64,000 nucleotides of DNA from Rosa chinensis (GCF_002994745.2 NC_037090.1:1798001-1862000); one strand, 5' to 3'. Shown: positions 24,060 through 36,654, numbered from the stretch's first letter. Notes: generated by a model not told the origin, from the sequence alone. Program-made: numbers and translations.

Positions 24060-25880
24060 AATTCCTGTCGTTCTTGTTGAACATTGACGTTCTAATCTCC
24101 TCCTAACGACGGGAAGACTGTCTGATCAAAGTGACAATTCGCAAATCCAGGTAAATAGAGATCGCCTGTCAAGGGTTCTACATAGCGGACTTATAGTTGG
24201 AGACTCATGTCCAACAAATATATATATGCATTCGTTGCAATGACTCATGTTGATGAGATGTGGCGGCACAATTGGCACATGAACCGCACACTCAAATATG
24301 CATAAATACGAGATATCAGACTCGAACCCAGTCACTAGCTGTAACGCAAATAAAAATTGAGTGGCTGCTATGAGTCGTAGACGAATTAGCATGGCTGCAT
24401 GCGATATTGCATAACCCAAGCTGAAATATTGGTGCGCATTACCAATGTCCGGGCTACCATCGTAGTCGTTTAATGGTGGCTTTTCCGCGAGACCAATTGG
24501 GTGTGTACATGGGAATATGATACTTGATATCAATACCCAATGATATGCAATAGTCATCGAAAATTTTCGATGTAAACTCTCTAGCCATATGATTTGACTG
24601 AACGGGATGATCCGGGTAGTGAGCCCGTAGCCATATGATTTGGGCTAGGAGTTCATCTTAAGCAGCATTACGAGTGGACGATAGTGCGACACGTGACCAA
24701 TGTGTTTGCATATCAACTAACAGCATAAAACATCTAAGCAGTCCGCAAGTTGGTTGAGTCGATCCACAGAATCCCTTTAGGTTCTCTGAGAACACATGTG
24801 TCCTTTGCATAGGATGGTCTCGATCCTTAAAGAGCAGGCTTTGGAAAACGAGTGATGGGCCTTAGAAGCAACCAATGAGGATTTTGGTTGAGCCACGAAA
24901 TCACAATTAACTTGAGAAGTGGAGAGAGGTGGCACATTGCCACTCTTGGCATCAATGTCAAGCTCTTGCCTTAGGGGGTGACGGCATGACCCTTCTCCTT
25001 GCATCAACTTTTGATTCACACTTCTTTTCACTCGAAATAATGGATGCCCGTGTGAAGTCTTTAATAAACGGATCATCATATCATGACCTGGATGTCCCAA
25101 TTGGTCATGCCAAAGCCTATATGTGTTGATGTCCCAAAAATCATCTCTTATGACGTTATTGGACTCAATTACTCGAATAGTGGTTATATATAACTCACTA
25201 GAGCGACACATGAGCTTCTCTAATACTCGTAGTCATTAGAGATAATGCAAAGGAACTTATGTCCATTCTCGCTATGTGTTTCCACATGAAAACCGTTGGC
25301 TCTAATATCTTGAAAGCTCAAAAGGGGGAACTCCGGCCTTAGGAGCGTAGAGAGCTTCAGTGACATAAATCAATATGCCATTTGGCAATGAGCTGGTCCT
25401 TGACCATGAATTAATCGTGATGGCCCTACCATCGTAGTCACAGAAGGTTGAGTAGGCATCATCCCAAGGAATAATTGCCTATGTCAAGGTATGATGTGCG
25501 TAGCAGCACTATCCGCGAGGCATTCTAGCTCTCTGGGAAACATACCTAAGTGAATAAAGCTCGAAATTAAAAGAATCGACACTTTATTAATAATAGCCAA
25601 CGATTACATCAAAGTTTCTTGATCAAATCTAATCCAAATAAAATGAAATGTAGACAAATTGTAGTCACTCAATCCCTTTGGTAATTCCAATCAAATATGA
25701 CCAGGGAAGTAGAGAGAGATGTCGGTGGAGCGAGGCTCTCTTAAGTACCACTAATCTCAATTACTTTCCTAGACATCATATTTAATTGAGTACACCTAGT
25801 GAGAAAGAGTTAAAACCAAATGTCATTTATTCATTAAGGCACAATTGCCATTACATAATTCTTGGAAAATGAAAGACTAT
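24060..25880 (-). pseudogene. Copia pol remnant (pre-integrase and integrase)
   Basis: Within complement(24777..25211), the LWHDQLGHPGHDMM motif is the GAG-pre-integrase signature of Copia polyproteins. Complement(24126..24557) corresponds to the integrase region, but is open only in a displaced frame, and many stops lie between. No reverse transcriptase is left. Confidence 0.7.
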
Positions 25881-28358
25881 TTAATCAAAATCTGCGGCAT
25901 CAACATTGTTGTTTTCCTCGCCAGATTTGAAGTCCATAATGATGAGATTGATGTCATTGTCATCTCCATCATCTCCTTCAGCTGCTGTTAAGCCAAATAG
26001 CTACCCTCAAGTGCAAGAGGTACAAGTTATAGAATAGAGGATTAAGTAAGGATGTCGAACCCACGAGGATTGGTAAATCCTTTCCTAGCTAGGGAAAAAC
26101 CTAAAGGAAAACTAGAAGAATAAACAAATGTACAATCACAAACAAAGGCTCACAAGTGAGTACAAGTTCATGGTGAGTATGTGCAAGATGGTGTGTAGAG
26201 ATTTGATTTGATGTTGGGAATGGTTTCGATTCAAATTCAAACAACAAGAGCAAGAAAAGTAAACTAAGCTAATTAAACAAGTTGTTGTCAAATGGATGAG
26301 AGTTAGAGCTTAGATTGTCCACCAAAGCCTCCCTTGTATGCATTGATGCTTAAACTACAAGTGATGCAATCCCAAATACCCAATTACCCTCTTTGCATCC
26401 GGATAAGATTGCAAAGGCTTAAACTCCTTTAATGTTATCAATTCTAACCGGATAAGTCTAGAATTAACTACCTAAGAACAATTCCTATTACCGGATAAGT
26501 CTCAATTCATTGTCCCTAGATGCATAAAGCTTTGAGTTTAGATAATCATGCAAGCAAACCAATCCTAGATCTAGGTGATTTTAACTCACAACCTTCATAT
26601 GCACACATGTTGTGCTTTCATGCTCTTAATGTCTAGAGGTGACTAATCTCAAAACACTAATCATGAGATGACAAATGCATTATACTTGAACTAGTCAAAT
26701 TCCAATATAAGCATTCACTTCTTGAATTAGCATGTGAAGGTGGTAATGGAAAACTGCATAAAACATAAGATTCACATCAATATCATACAAGATTGGCTAG
26801 GGCTTTCAACCCTAGCCCCAACATATTCACTACTCACTCATAACTAGATAAACAAACTTCAACATTCTAAGATACATCAAGAATAAAGAGTTAAGGAGTA
26901 AGAGTGATTATTGATGATGCCAAAAGTGGTGGTGGAGATGGGTCTCCAAGCTCATGAGGTGGTGGATGTCTCCTTCTCCTTGCTCCAAGCTCTTGATGAT
27001 GTGGGAATGGTGAAAGTAAGAGCAGCTAGTGATGATTTGTGGTGATGGAGGGTTATGAAAGTGTTGAGAAGATGAGTGTAGTGGTGGAAAATTGGAGGTT
27101 TTCTGCTGCCCAGAAAATGGTGGCCTTCCTTGAGAGATGAGAGAGAGAATCCAGATTCCTTCCAGCCTTCCTTCCGTGATGAGAGAGAGAAAAATGCCCT
27201 TTCCTTCTAGCCTTCTTTGCAGCCTCTCTTTCGTGCATTGCAGCTGGATGGAGTTGAGTGAGTGGACTCCCCCCAATTCAGCCATCCATGTTCCCCTTGG
27301 TGTCAAAGTGTGCAAAAGTTGTCTCCCACCTTGTCTCCCCACAAAGCTCCAAAGTGTGCAAGAGACAAAAGCACAATGTGTAGGGAAAATATCTGAATTT
27401 CAAGTGAGAGATTCACACAATTATGCTCCTCCATTGCTGGAGAAATGATCCTCCATGAGTGGCGGCTCGAGGAAAAGTTCACTGGAAAAGTCGCCGGAAA
27501 TGCCGATTTGTAATTTTCTTCCAATCTCCGTGTCTTCTTTTCCTTGCTTCAAATCTCCGCATTTCAAGCCTCAAATAGTCATTTTATTATTAAAGCATGG
27601 ATTCCTACAAATAAAAGGAAATGGATTAAAAAGAGTAAAATAGCCTGCAAGACAAATCAATTTCTAAGTTATGGGGCACAATTGCATAAGTAATTTATGA
27701 CTCAACAGCTGCGAGATGAGCCTCATGCTCTCTCATATCTTTTATATACCTTGTATTGTGCAGCTTTGTTTTTTCACTCGCATTCTAGCGCTTAAACCAA
27801 TGCTCTGAAGATCCACATCTATAGCATTACCTCACCCATTAATTGAGATGCACCTTATGCATTTCGACATCCTCCATGGATCCTACGTTGGCCAATGTTG
27901 CCACGTGTCTATGTATCTTGCGGTTTTCCTTCCTTTGTGGGGCGGTTGTATGGACCCACACGTTCATTTTGTTGTCCCCTAACTTTAGGGTTCCACTCCT
28001 TGCGCCCTTCTTTCGGTGCGCTATTATAATTCGCCTCGTGAACGCTCTTAGTTCCAACGGGCCTTTGAATTATGGTTTTCACGAGTATGTTGTCAACTTA
28101 CTCAGTATATGACATAAGTTGATGAAACCTTATAATCCATCTAGCATTGCACACAAGCCTATATTGCTTTGCAACCAATAATGCTGAGACAGGGAAGGTT
28201 GAGAGGATTTCTCAATTAATTCATATTCTGTGAGCTCTACTCCACAGAATCTCATTAGTAGTGAGGTGATTCTTGACGTTATTCACCCATCGGTGATAAC
28301 AAATGTCATTTGAATATGGATTAGTGAAGTCGGGTTTTTGCATGTTTGCATTCGACAT
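25880..28358 (-). pseudogene. Copia gag remnant split by solo LTR
   Basis: Counterpart of the intact gag at 56031-57137. The start region is near 28356 and the end near 25880 on the minus strand. It is broken by the 1722-bp solo LTR and by substitutions and deletions. The RNA stem-loop copy found in gag is preserved at 28040-28054. Confidence 0.7.
25986..27707 (-). mobile_element. Solo LTR, family S1, inverted copy (1722 bp)
   Basis: The element starts TGTTAAG and ends TCAACA, giving TG...CA ends. It is flanked by a perfect 5-bp target duplication GCTGC (25981-25985 and 27708-27712). It is homologous over its length to 49191-50844 in reverse orientation. There is no internal coding region and no second LTR, so this is a recombination remnant. 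It inserted into the gag of the Copia relic and is therefore younger than it. Confidence 0.85.
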
Positions 28359-28507
28359 TCAAAGATGAAGGAAAATAGATTAGTTTCGGAGTAAAAACTT
28401 CCACGACAACTAATATAAGGTTTCTGAGCCTTAATGATACCAAGAAACCGATTTCCAAGAAATTTTGGATTAGACCAAATAATGATGTTTTAATATGGTC
28501 ATAATGC

Positions 28508-28619
28508 GGACGCTCTTAGTCCGAATATCATGAACGCTCTTAGTTCATTGATTACGAACGCTCTTAGTTCATTTAATTATGAACACTCTTAGTTCATTGG
28601 TAACGAACACTCTTAGTTC
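28508..28619 (-). repeat. Five tandem 15-nt stem-loops in Copia leader (truncated copy)
   Basis: On the minus strand the unit is GAACTAAGAGYGTTC at 28605-28619, 28581-28595, 28556-28570 and 28532-28546, and GGACTAAGAGCGTCC at 28508-28522. The order and the deviant fifth unit match the other Copia copy. Confidence 0.8.
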
Positions 28620-29302
28620 GTTAAGCGTGAATCCCCACAATTTCGCTTGTTAAATACTCAAAACCATGTTCATATATTCATATATTCCAAAATTCTGTAG
28701 AAAATAAAAGGAATTTAAAATACATGAAAGCAGCAACTTTAATTACAAAAACTTACGTGATGGTTCTGGGCTTGAGAACACGGGCTTGTTGGAGCAGGCG
28801 TGTTGGGGCAGCAGCAGCAACAAGTGGCAGCAAACGGTGGCAGCAGGTTCAGCAGCAAGCAGCAGTTTCTGCAGTAGGTTCACTTCTGAATAGCTCCCAC
28901 TTCGAATGGTGTACAGGTCTCAAAACAACTCCAATGGGACTGAAATTTGGAGGTCAGATAGAAGAGGAAGAGACGAACAACTTTCATGAAGGAAATATTT
29001 TGATCTGATTTCCCAATAAAGAGGTTTTGGAGCCTGCAAGCAGACTGACGTGCATAAGAAAGGAGAAGGATGCAGTCGGTGTGTGTTGGTGCTGCAGGGG
29101 CAGCAGGGATGCGTGCGCAGGGGCACGTAGGTGCTGCAGGGACGCTTAGGTGCTGTAGGGGCAGGTGCGCAAGTGAGGCTAGCATGGGCTAGGAGCTGCG
29201 GCAATAGGCTTGCGGTTGGAGGTTTTCGGCAGTTTTAGTGATTAGGATTTTAGGTTTTTTTTTTCTTTTTTTCGGCTAGGGTTAGGGCTCGTGCTGATAA
29301 CG
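28620..29302 (-). other. Copia 5' leader with CAG-rich stretch
   Basis: Non-coding leader between LTR and gag. It contains (GCA)n-like repeats at 28795-28870 and GTGCTGCAGGG repeats near 29090-29160. The primer-binding phrase next to the LTR lies at 29288-29302. Confidence 0.6.
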
Positions 29303-29481
29303 TGTTGTAGGATAATGGAATTGTGTGTTATCATTGATAATAGGAGCCCTTTAAATAGGGAGTTACAAGGTACCCAAAAAGGTAATAGAATCGGATTACA
29401 ATTGAATACCTAGAACACATTCCTATTACAACTCTAAACCCTAGTTTGTAGAGGCACACATTATGTCGATATCCTTCAACA
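29303..29481 (-). mobile_element. LTR of truncated Copia element
   Basis: 179 bp, TGTTGTAGG ... CCTTCAACA on the plus strand. It is the reverse complement of the LTRs at 54684-54860 and 60626-60802 with scattered differences. Confidence 0.9.
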
Positions 29482-29800
29482 CATCATAATTTACCCCAAA
29501 ATTTCTTCCTTTGACTGCAATGGAGATACATAGTAGGGATGTCGTTTCTCCCCAGCAGTAGAGGTTGAATATTCTTCTGTCTTGTGTTGTACAAGTAGCT
29601 AATTTTAGTGATTGATCAGGGAAAGAAATTAAAAACATAGCTCAATTTTTTGGTTTCAATAATTATGCACTCTATACGGCTCTCTCACTCGATTGTAGTT
29701 CTCAGTCTGGGAGATATTCGTATTTCCCAATACCAAAGAAATGTTTGCAACAAGCCAGACTTTCACCACAGTAGTCTAGTAACATATTCCACTAAAGTTT
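29482..29800 (+). pseudogene. Myosin 3'UTR scrap, unit B
   Basis: It matches 21434-21740 of the intact myosin 3'UTR (CATCAT..TTTACCCCAAAATTTC onward). No coding exon remains. It marks the start of unit B and lies directly against the Copia LTR. Confidence 0.8.
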
Positions 29801-29872
29801 CAGTCGAATGGGTCGATTGGGATTGACCCCTAGTGTTTAATTTTACCTTTTTGTGCTCCTCATAAAGATAGA

Positions 29873-29900
29873 AACAGAGGAGGGAGGGAGAGAGAGAGAG

Positions 29901-29932
<32 letters not shown>
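29873..29932 (+). repeat. (GA)n microsatellite
   Basis: GA dinucleotide run with two short interruptions, between the myosin scrap and the unit B ribonuclease. Confidence 0.9.
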
Positions 29933-30609
29933 CAACAATGGAGGAAACAATAAGAACGAACTGAGAAATCATGAAGCTTGAATGAGTATTATTGTAAAAT
30001 CCCAACTCAAAAGAGATGTAGACCCTTAGATGTGATATTAGCCATGTGTCTTAATCTGAGAGAAAGCTTAGGTAGCTGAGTTAAAAACTCAGCTTAGCAG
30101 AGGATCCTCTCCCTTACTGCAATACAAGGCTGAACTAAGGGGCTGTTTACATTGGATATTCAATTAGCCTCGTACAATTCCCCCGTTTAGGGCAATCAAT
30201 CATTTTAGTTGTTTTTTTTGTGTAACAGATAACTACTTCCATCAGGAATCCCGTTCCATTGCACCGTAGTCCTGGAAATTTCCCTCCATAATTTTTTACG
30301 TCATTCCTATATCTGATAGCAGAGACTTGGTGATTGCTGGTGAATGAATCATACAAATGTTGTACGCTATCACCGCGATACAAGTCATCTGCTTTTCTAA
30401 AGTAATCCTCCAGTCTATGGAATCTCCAGTAGGCGCAGCTGCCGTGCTTGTTGTATTGGTATTTCCAGAAGGACCAAACTGCATTCGGATTGTTTGGAGC
30501 CACTAAATTGGGCCAAGACTGAAGGAGTTCATCTGGGAGGTCGGTTCGCCGCAGCTAATAAAAAAAAATGGAAGAAATTAATTAGTTAAAAAAATGCATC
30601 AATTAATAG

Positions 30610-31634
30610 CTAAGAAGCACCAAAACGGGTACGAGTTTCCGGATACGATACGATCGGAAACGTGGAAATGGCAAATCTTAAATGTAATAGGAAACGAAAA
30701 CGTGAAGGAAACGCCAATTAAATATATATATTTATATATATAATTAGAAAAAAAAAATATGAAACTCGTACTAGAACTAATAGGATCAGCAGATCCATTA
30801 GTAGCACCGGCGTTAACAGACCCAGCACTAGAACTAATAGGAGGTGTTCCTCCGCTGCTCATGGTTCCTAAAAAATACACAATTCAATGATTCACAAATT
30901 ACACATGAGTGAATTCACAAATTCACAATACACGACTATCACAATCCACATGTCAATAGTGTCAAATTGTCAACCAAAAATTATACTGTATTCTAATCCC
31001 CACTCTCAGCCAAAACAATAAAGCAATATTGCTTTTAAATAGATAGATCGAGAAAAGCAAAGAGGATAAGAAATTAAGAGCAGAACGACCAAACTGGGCA
31101 GAAAGATTGAACTGGGTCGAAAAGAAATGATTGAACGTACCCGAAGCGGCTAGAAGAGGAGAAAAGGAATGACCGACCCGAGCAGAATAACGACCGACCG
31201 AACTGGGTCTGGGTCTCGTCCGAGCAGACGAGGAAGGTCCGTCCGAACTGGGTCTGGGTCTTCTCTGAGCAGAAAGGTCGTTCCTAACCGAACTGGGTCT
31301 GGGTCTCCTCCGAGCAGAAGAGGAACGTCGGTCCGAACTGGGTCTGGGTCTCCTCCGAGCAGAAGAGGAACGACTGAACTGCAATTGTGAGAGACGCGAC
31401 CTCTCTCTCGATCTAGGTCTGTTGTTTTATTTTTTTTATTTTTATTTTTATTTTTCAATTTTTGCAAGTAAAAAGTCAGTATTACCCCCACGTTTCCTAT
31501 TTATTTACATTCTGGTGTTTCCACATTGGATACAGACGTTTCCAAACCGTTTCCAAATTCGGATACGTGTTTCCGACCCGTTTCCCCTTCGAAAACTGGA
31601 AACGCGGGCATTTTCGCGTTTCCGTGCATCATAG
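30610..31634. mobile_element. 1025-bp DNA element in RNase intron, 8-bp TSD
   Basis: ATTAATAG occurs at 30602-30609 and 31635-31642. Units A and C have a single copy at the same intron site. The ends are weak inverted repeats (CTAAGAAGCACC / CTATGATGCACG). The 8-bp duplication is hAT-like. The interior is rich in GGAAACG motifs near both ends and holds a 45-bp tandem repeat. No transposase. Confidence 0.8.
31193..31380. repeat. 45-bp tandem repeat inside the intron element
   Basis: AACTGGGTCTGGGTCT recurs at 31201, 31246, 31291 and 31336, an exact 45-bp period with partial flanking copies. The multiple-of-three period keeps frames open on both strands, which explains the apparent serine/arginine-rich ORFs there. 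I do not call those genes. Confidence 0.85.
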
Positions 31635-32059
31635 ATTAATAGGAAAAAAAAAAAAGAAGGAAAAACAATAAACTCACCTTTTTGCGAAGATCAGCAGCTG
31701 TATAATTTCAAGTTTTACAATATGTAATCGCAGTATTGTATTTGCTAGTAGGCCATAGCCCATGAATGGTGAATCTCTGGTTAAGTGTTGAGCGTGGATT
31801 CACAGTTCTAGGAACTTGGAGTACAAATTGCAGGTACTTATCATTCTGGCGTCTGCCCCTGCGTCTGCCCCGGCGTCATCCCCGCTGTCTGCCCCGCTGT
31901 CCACCTTGCTGTCCGCCTGCATTTCTGAACCAATGGTTGGACTGATATCTGCCCGAATATTTGAATTGACGTCCGACCAGATTTGTGAAAGCCCTGTCCG
32001 CCCGGATATCTGCCCGCACCAGGTAAAAGGCCAAATAGCTCAATGACTAATGCCAACAC

Positions 32060-33900
32060 TCAATAAATCCCTTTTAAAGACAACAACATTCTTTTACTTC
32101 CGGTAAAACCTGATCACCGAAAAACAGTAACACTTTTTTTCACTATTCTTCTACTTATTTTTATTACAAATTTTCTCTTATTGATAACTCTTCCTTTTTC
32201 TTCTTCACAGTTATATATAAAACTCACACAACAATATACCAGAGAGACTTTTCATTTTCCAATAAAAAACTTTCATATTAGTTGCATATTTTTCATTTCG
32301 GATCTTCCTTGTTTGGTGATTTGCTGCCATGGATTGAAATATTTCAGTTCAAGAAAGCAACCACAATATCTTAAAAGCTGCGCTGAGAGGTACACCCCAA
32401 GATTGAAATAGGGCGAAAGGAATTGACAGACCATATGCACACATCCATACTCCAGGGTATGCAGCTCATAGGTAAGTATAATTAAAAAAAAAACTATAGT
32501 CATGCATAACATGCAAGAAAACAAAAGACTCAGACCTCAAATTGCACCAAATTCATAGACAATACTTCCCACGTTTGAAATTTTTATAGAGATTTGTTTA
32601 TAGCCATAGCGGAATCAAAGCCTAATAATAGTGAATAGTCCATGGAGACAACCATTCCTCAGATACTAAGGTCTTTTTTCACTTAATCGAAGCATGTAGT
32701 AAACACCCGAAGTAGCCATTATAATAGCAATTTGAAAACTAACAAAATCGTTTACACAAACCACCTTTAAAATCAAAAGCATAGATGGTGACTCATTTTC
32801 AATCAGATTGGTTAACATTGATTGCTATTGATTTTCAAATGCCTAATGTTTAAAACACTAATATCTGCTGCCATAAAATTTAGACTCAGCAAATTACACC
32901 TCAAGCTTTAAAATTAGATTATTGAAAACACTAACATCGATCAGCATTGACTGTCATATATCTACTATTTAAAACAGTAATGTCTAAAGCTGCCATAAAA
33001 TTTAGACTAAGCAACTTATGTCTAAAGCTTTAAAATTAGATTACAATCGGAAAGCTTTCAAGTTATATATCTGGTAATATAATTAGGTATATGAATATAT
33101 CATTATCACAAAATTGGGAATCATATTAAAATAGCAGAGGAGCTTACCTAAGCTCTGAGATTGTCCTATAGAAATTGATATGCAAAATGACATTTAACCT
33201 TGTTAAACTGTAGGCAGAAAAACAGAGTCATATTTCCAAGTAATCAATCCTCAATATAAGAAAGTCAAATTTTCGATCACTCCTAATTACAGACCACTGA
33301 ATGAAAATGAAAAAATGACAGAAGAAAATGAAAAAAAGACAGGATATTAGAAGAAGAGAGACCTCGTCTTCTTATACTTCAACCATCATTCATTCAAACA
33401 TGCACGGGTTAATCTTACAATCAAAATCTTTATTTATATTCTCTGTGGATGTGGGACAACAATCTCAGTGAATTCTAACCATATTTTCATATCATTTCCA
33501 TTTCTCACATGTACATAGAATAGGTTGGACATTGTTGTTATTTTGGAAAACAGTTAAGTAAATACATCAAATGTATACAAACTGATCCGAAAGTGCTAAA
33601 CCCAAAATATTTTGAAACACGTAGATATAAAATTTATCAAATGTATCAGTTTTTATAATATTTGAAACAACCATACTCTCTTTTTTCAGTACAATTAGAA
33701 ACAGTAACATAAGTTTATCACAAATTCAGGAATACAAATATAAATAAATAAAAAACTCACAGCTCAGAAAAGAAAAACCAAATCGGCGTAGAAACAACTA
33801 ACCTTCTACTCAGATGATGATGTGAAAATTCCCTTTTGTGAACATCAGCTATCTGTGCAAAGCAAAGCAAAGCAAACAATCACACTCAATCTCTTTATTT
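32060..33900. other. Gene-less AT-rich interval upstream of RNase unit B
   Basis: No gene recognised. A short internal repeat (about 32820-32900 and 32930-33030, both with TTTAAAACA and GCCATAAAATTTAGACT phrases) is visible. Confidence 0.5.
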
Positions 33901-33903
33901 CTT

Positions 33904-34860
33904 TGTGGATCACTCTTCATAAGCTATCAATTTGAAACGGATAGCACAACCAAGCTTTAATAATTTCACAATTCATTCTGTTCTACAAACTTTTAACTGA
34001 TTCTACATGTAGTGGTCTAATTCTTTTGATTTTAAGAGCAATATTTGGCTTCAATACGTGTTCTTGTTAAAACCAAGTCCAAAGATTCAAACACATTCCT
34101 TAAGTTGCTACAATATTTTATGATACTACTTGCATTAAGCGGAGGTTTTTTTGACTACATCATCTTACTGACCTAGTGGTACTCAATTTTGTATCTGCGA
34201 AGTAATAGTACTCCTACTTGCATTAAGTGGAGTTTTTTGGCTACATCCTCAATTTTGTATGTGCAAAGTAGTAGTACTCCAGTTTCTATATAAACAGCCC
34301 TTTAAAATGAACACTTACTTTGTGGATCACTCTTTATAAGCTATCAATTTGAAACGGATAGCACAACCAAGCTTTAATAATTTCACAATTCATTCTGTTC
34401 TACAAACTTTTAACTGATTCTACATGTAGTGGTCTAATTCTTTTGATTTTAAGAGCAATATTTGGCTTCAATACGTGTTCTTGTTAAAAAAGACCAAGTC
34501 CAAAGATTCAAACACATTCCTTAAGTTGCTACAATATTTTATGATACTACTTGCATTAAGCGGAGGTTTTTTTTACTACATCATCTTACTGACCCAGTGG
34601 TACTCAATTTTGTATCTGCGAAGTAATAGTACTCCTACTTGCATTAAGTGGAGGTTTTTTGGCTACATCCTCAATTTTGTATGTGCGAAGTAGTAGTACT
34701 CCAGTTTCTATATAACCCAGTTTCTATATAACCCAGTGGTACTCAATTTTGTATCTGCGAAGTAATAGTACTCCTACTTGCATTAAGTGGAGGTTTTTTG
34801 GCTACATCCTCAATTTTGTATGTGCGAAGTAGTAGTACTCCAGTTTCTATATAACCCTTA
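33904..34860 (+). repeat. Tandem duplication, 417-bp unit, with 140-bp subrepeat
   Basis: 33904-34320 is repeated from 34321 on, both starting TGTGGATCAC. In the second unit a 140-bp part (CCCAGTGGTACTCAATTTTG at 34593) is repeated again at 34733. Each unit contains TTTCTATATAA, a TATA-like box, so candidate core promoters have been multiplied three times ahead of 34921. Confidence 0.8.
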
Positions 34861-34920
34861 AAATGAACACTTACTTTCTCTAACCCATCTTCTGTCTAAT
34901 ATACAATATTCATAAGAGCA

Positions 34921-35346
34921 ATGGCAATGAAGGGAGATTTTACCAAATCAAACACACACCTTTTCCAAAGCCCAGCAACCTCTTCGACCAAATTCTTCAA
35001 CCTCTCCACTTCCTTCTCCTACCCCAACAATCTACCATCAAAATCAAAAACCTTACATCAAATCGAAAGGAATAGACCCTACAACTTGGAATCAAATTCA
35101 ATCAACCATGAAAACCCCAATTCAATCAACCGAGAAAACCCCCAACAAAAGTATCATCCCCCTCAAAAACATCTAACAAAAGAAGAAAAAATCCAACAAC
35201 AACCACCACATAACGATTCAAACCACAAATCCAATACCTTGCAACCGACCTTTTCTTTCTTCTCTCTTGTTTCCACAACTCACAGACCTTCTGATTTCGT
35301 CTCTTCTACTCCTCCTCTCTCTGCTATCTTCTTTCGGTTTTGTTGA
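34921..35346 (+). CDS. Hypothetical low-complexity ORF
   Basis: 141 codons from ATG, rich in Asn, Ser, Pro and Gln, with a Ser-rich start that could pass for a plastid-targeting peptide. I recognise no domain. It lies about 70 bp after the last TATA-like box of the duplicated promoter block. It may be a chance ORF or a truncated first exon. Confidence 0.25.
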   Translation: MAMKGDFTKSNTHLFQSPATSSTKFFNLSTSFSYPNNLPSKSKTLHQIERNRPYNLESNSINHENPNSINRENPQQKYHPPQKHLTKEEKIQQQPPHNDSNHKSNTLQPTFSFFSLVSTTHRPSDFVSSTPPLSAIFFRFC

Positions 35347-36350
35347 TCTTGATCCCAACCCGATCAATGACAGAAATGACTTTTCCACTAACTTGATATT
35401 GTCCTGGAACAGTGAGGACAAAAAGAGCTTTTCCGCCTCTATAGGAACAGTAAAACAGTGTTATTCTCCCTTCATATGTAGTATAATTTTTGTCTTCCGA
35501 TCCAGTACTGATACGAAGGAAAACAAACACGACCACAAATTGTGAAGGAGAAGGTCCCGAAGGAGAAGGAGAAAGAGGCACAGTGATGGATCTGCAGCAG
35601 TTGCCGGAGGTTTGCGTAGCCAACATCGTATCGTTGACGACTCCCGAAGATGCCTTCCGCCTGTCGTTGCTCTCTAAGATGTTCAAGTCAGCGGCGGAAT
35701 CCGACGCCGTTTGAGACAGGTTCATTCCGCCTGAGACACCCGAGATCCTGTCCAAGTCCGGCGAATCTGGATTATTGGCCGCCAAATCCAAGAAGGAGCT
35801 TTACCTCGCTCTCTGCAACAAACGTTTCCTCATCGACGACGGTAAATTGGTAAGTCCAAGGGATTATGAAACTTTGATACTTTTTTTTTTTTGGGTCAAT
35901 AGAAACTTTGATACGTTAGAGAAATAAGCATGACCATATACTTATAAGAGGATTGGCGATGGTCAAGGACCAAATGCTTAATGAAAATTGTTAAGAATAT
36001 TGACCAAATCATGATGATCCTGTTATTTCAGCCAGTTGGGCTTTGGAATTTTAAGACCATATATGCTTTAACTGAATGTTTTTGTTAATTGCAATTTGAA
36101 ATCATGCAGAGCTTTTCACTGGACAAACGGAGTGGGAAAAAATGTTACATGATATCTGCAAGAGAGCTTGGTAATTGGTATTATCTGGGGCGATGCTCCC
36201 CAGTATTGGAGATGGACTTCTCATCCTGAATCCAGGTCTGTAAATTTTGTTTTGATTGTTTGTTATATATTATGATATATAGTTGGTCGTTGGTTATAGA
36301 CGTAATAGTCTTATGGGTTAGGTAATGTGTGTGTGTATCGACGCGAACAG

Positions 36351-36654
36351 GTTTCAGGAGGTGGCTGAGCTTCTTGATGTTTGCTGGCTTGAAATCAATG
36401 GGAAACTTGAAACACGCGTGCTGTCCCCATCGACTCTGTACAAAGCTTACCTTTCGTTCAAGTTTACTCCAGAGGCTTATGGATTTAAACATAAGGTGGC
36501 TGGTTTCAGGAGGTGGCTGAGCTTCTTGATGTTTGCTGGCTTGAAATCAATGGGAAACTTGAAACACGCGTGCTGTCCCCATCGACTCTGTACAAAGCTT
36601 ACCTTTCGTTCAAGTTTACTCCAGAGGCTTATGGATTTAAACATCTGCCTGCGG
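36351..36654 (+). repeat. 152-bp tandem duplication in PP2-B exon 3
   Basis: 36351-36502 is repeated at 36503-36654 almost perfectly. It includes GTTTCAGGAGGTGGCTGAGC at each start, and the second copy has no intron before it. Confidence 0.9.

Larger units (their letters stand above)
24009..29481 (-). mobile_element. Truncated Ty1/Copia element, minus strand, with nested solo LTR
   Basis: This is the same family as the element at 54684-60802, in reverse. Its 5' LTR is 29303-29481, followed leftwards by the same primer-binding phrase, a long leader, a broken gag and broken pol pieces. Homology ends at 24009 (corresponding to about 58818 of the other copy), so the RT/RNase H end and the 3' LTR are missing. 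The gag is interrupted by a solo LTR (25986-27707). The right edge abuts a myosin 3'UTR scrap. Confidence 0.85.
30147..32059 (-). pseudogene. RNase T2 (S-RNase-like) gene, unit B, broken exon 1
   Basis: Exon 2, complement(30147..30554), is fully open (135 codons). It carries the second active-site motif KHGSCA, a YFRKADDLY segment and the Cys-rich end (EVVICY ... IDCP), as in S-RNase-like proteins. Exon 1, complement(31678..about 32059), has RFTIHGLWP, but a TGA stop follows about 12 codons later. Its N-terminal part is in another frame and has expanded GGGGCAGAC-type repeats (31850-31920). The intron (30555-31677) is about 1.1 kb instead of about 90 bp, because of a transposon insertion. Not expected to give a full protein. 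It is read convergently with the myosin scrap, as in the other units. Confidence 0.85.

Noticed and set aside
24126..24557. 143-codon ORF (and its twin at 58242-58709) as a novel conserved gene
   Set aside because: Both are the integrase region of the same Copia family read in a displaced frame. Their similarity reflects shared DNA, not a separate protein.
26908..27342. ORFs on both strands in 26900-27650
   Set aside because: They lie within a solo LTR, the homologous copy at 49191-50844 does not keep them, and no domain is seen.
28508..28619. CRISPR-like array of short repeats
   Set aside because: The spacers are 4-10 nt, repeats are 15 nt, and the array is in a plant retrotransposon leader.
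31150..31491. Overlapping Ser/Arg-rich ORFs on both strands
   Set aside because: They are produced by a 45-bp tandem repeat whose length is a multiple of three. No domain, and the block lies inside a transposon.
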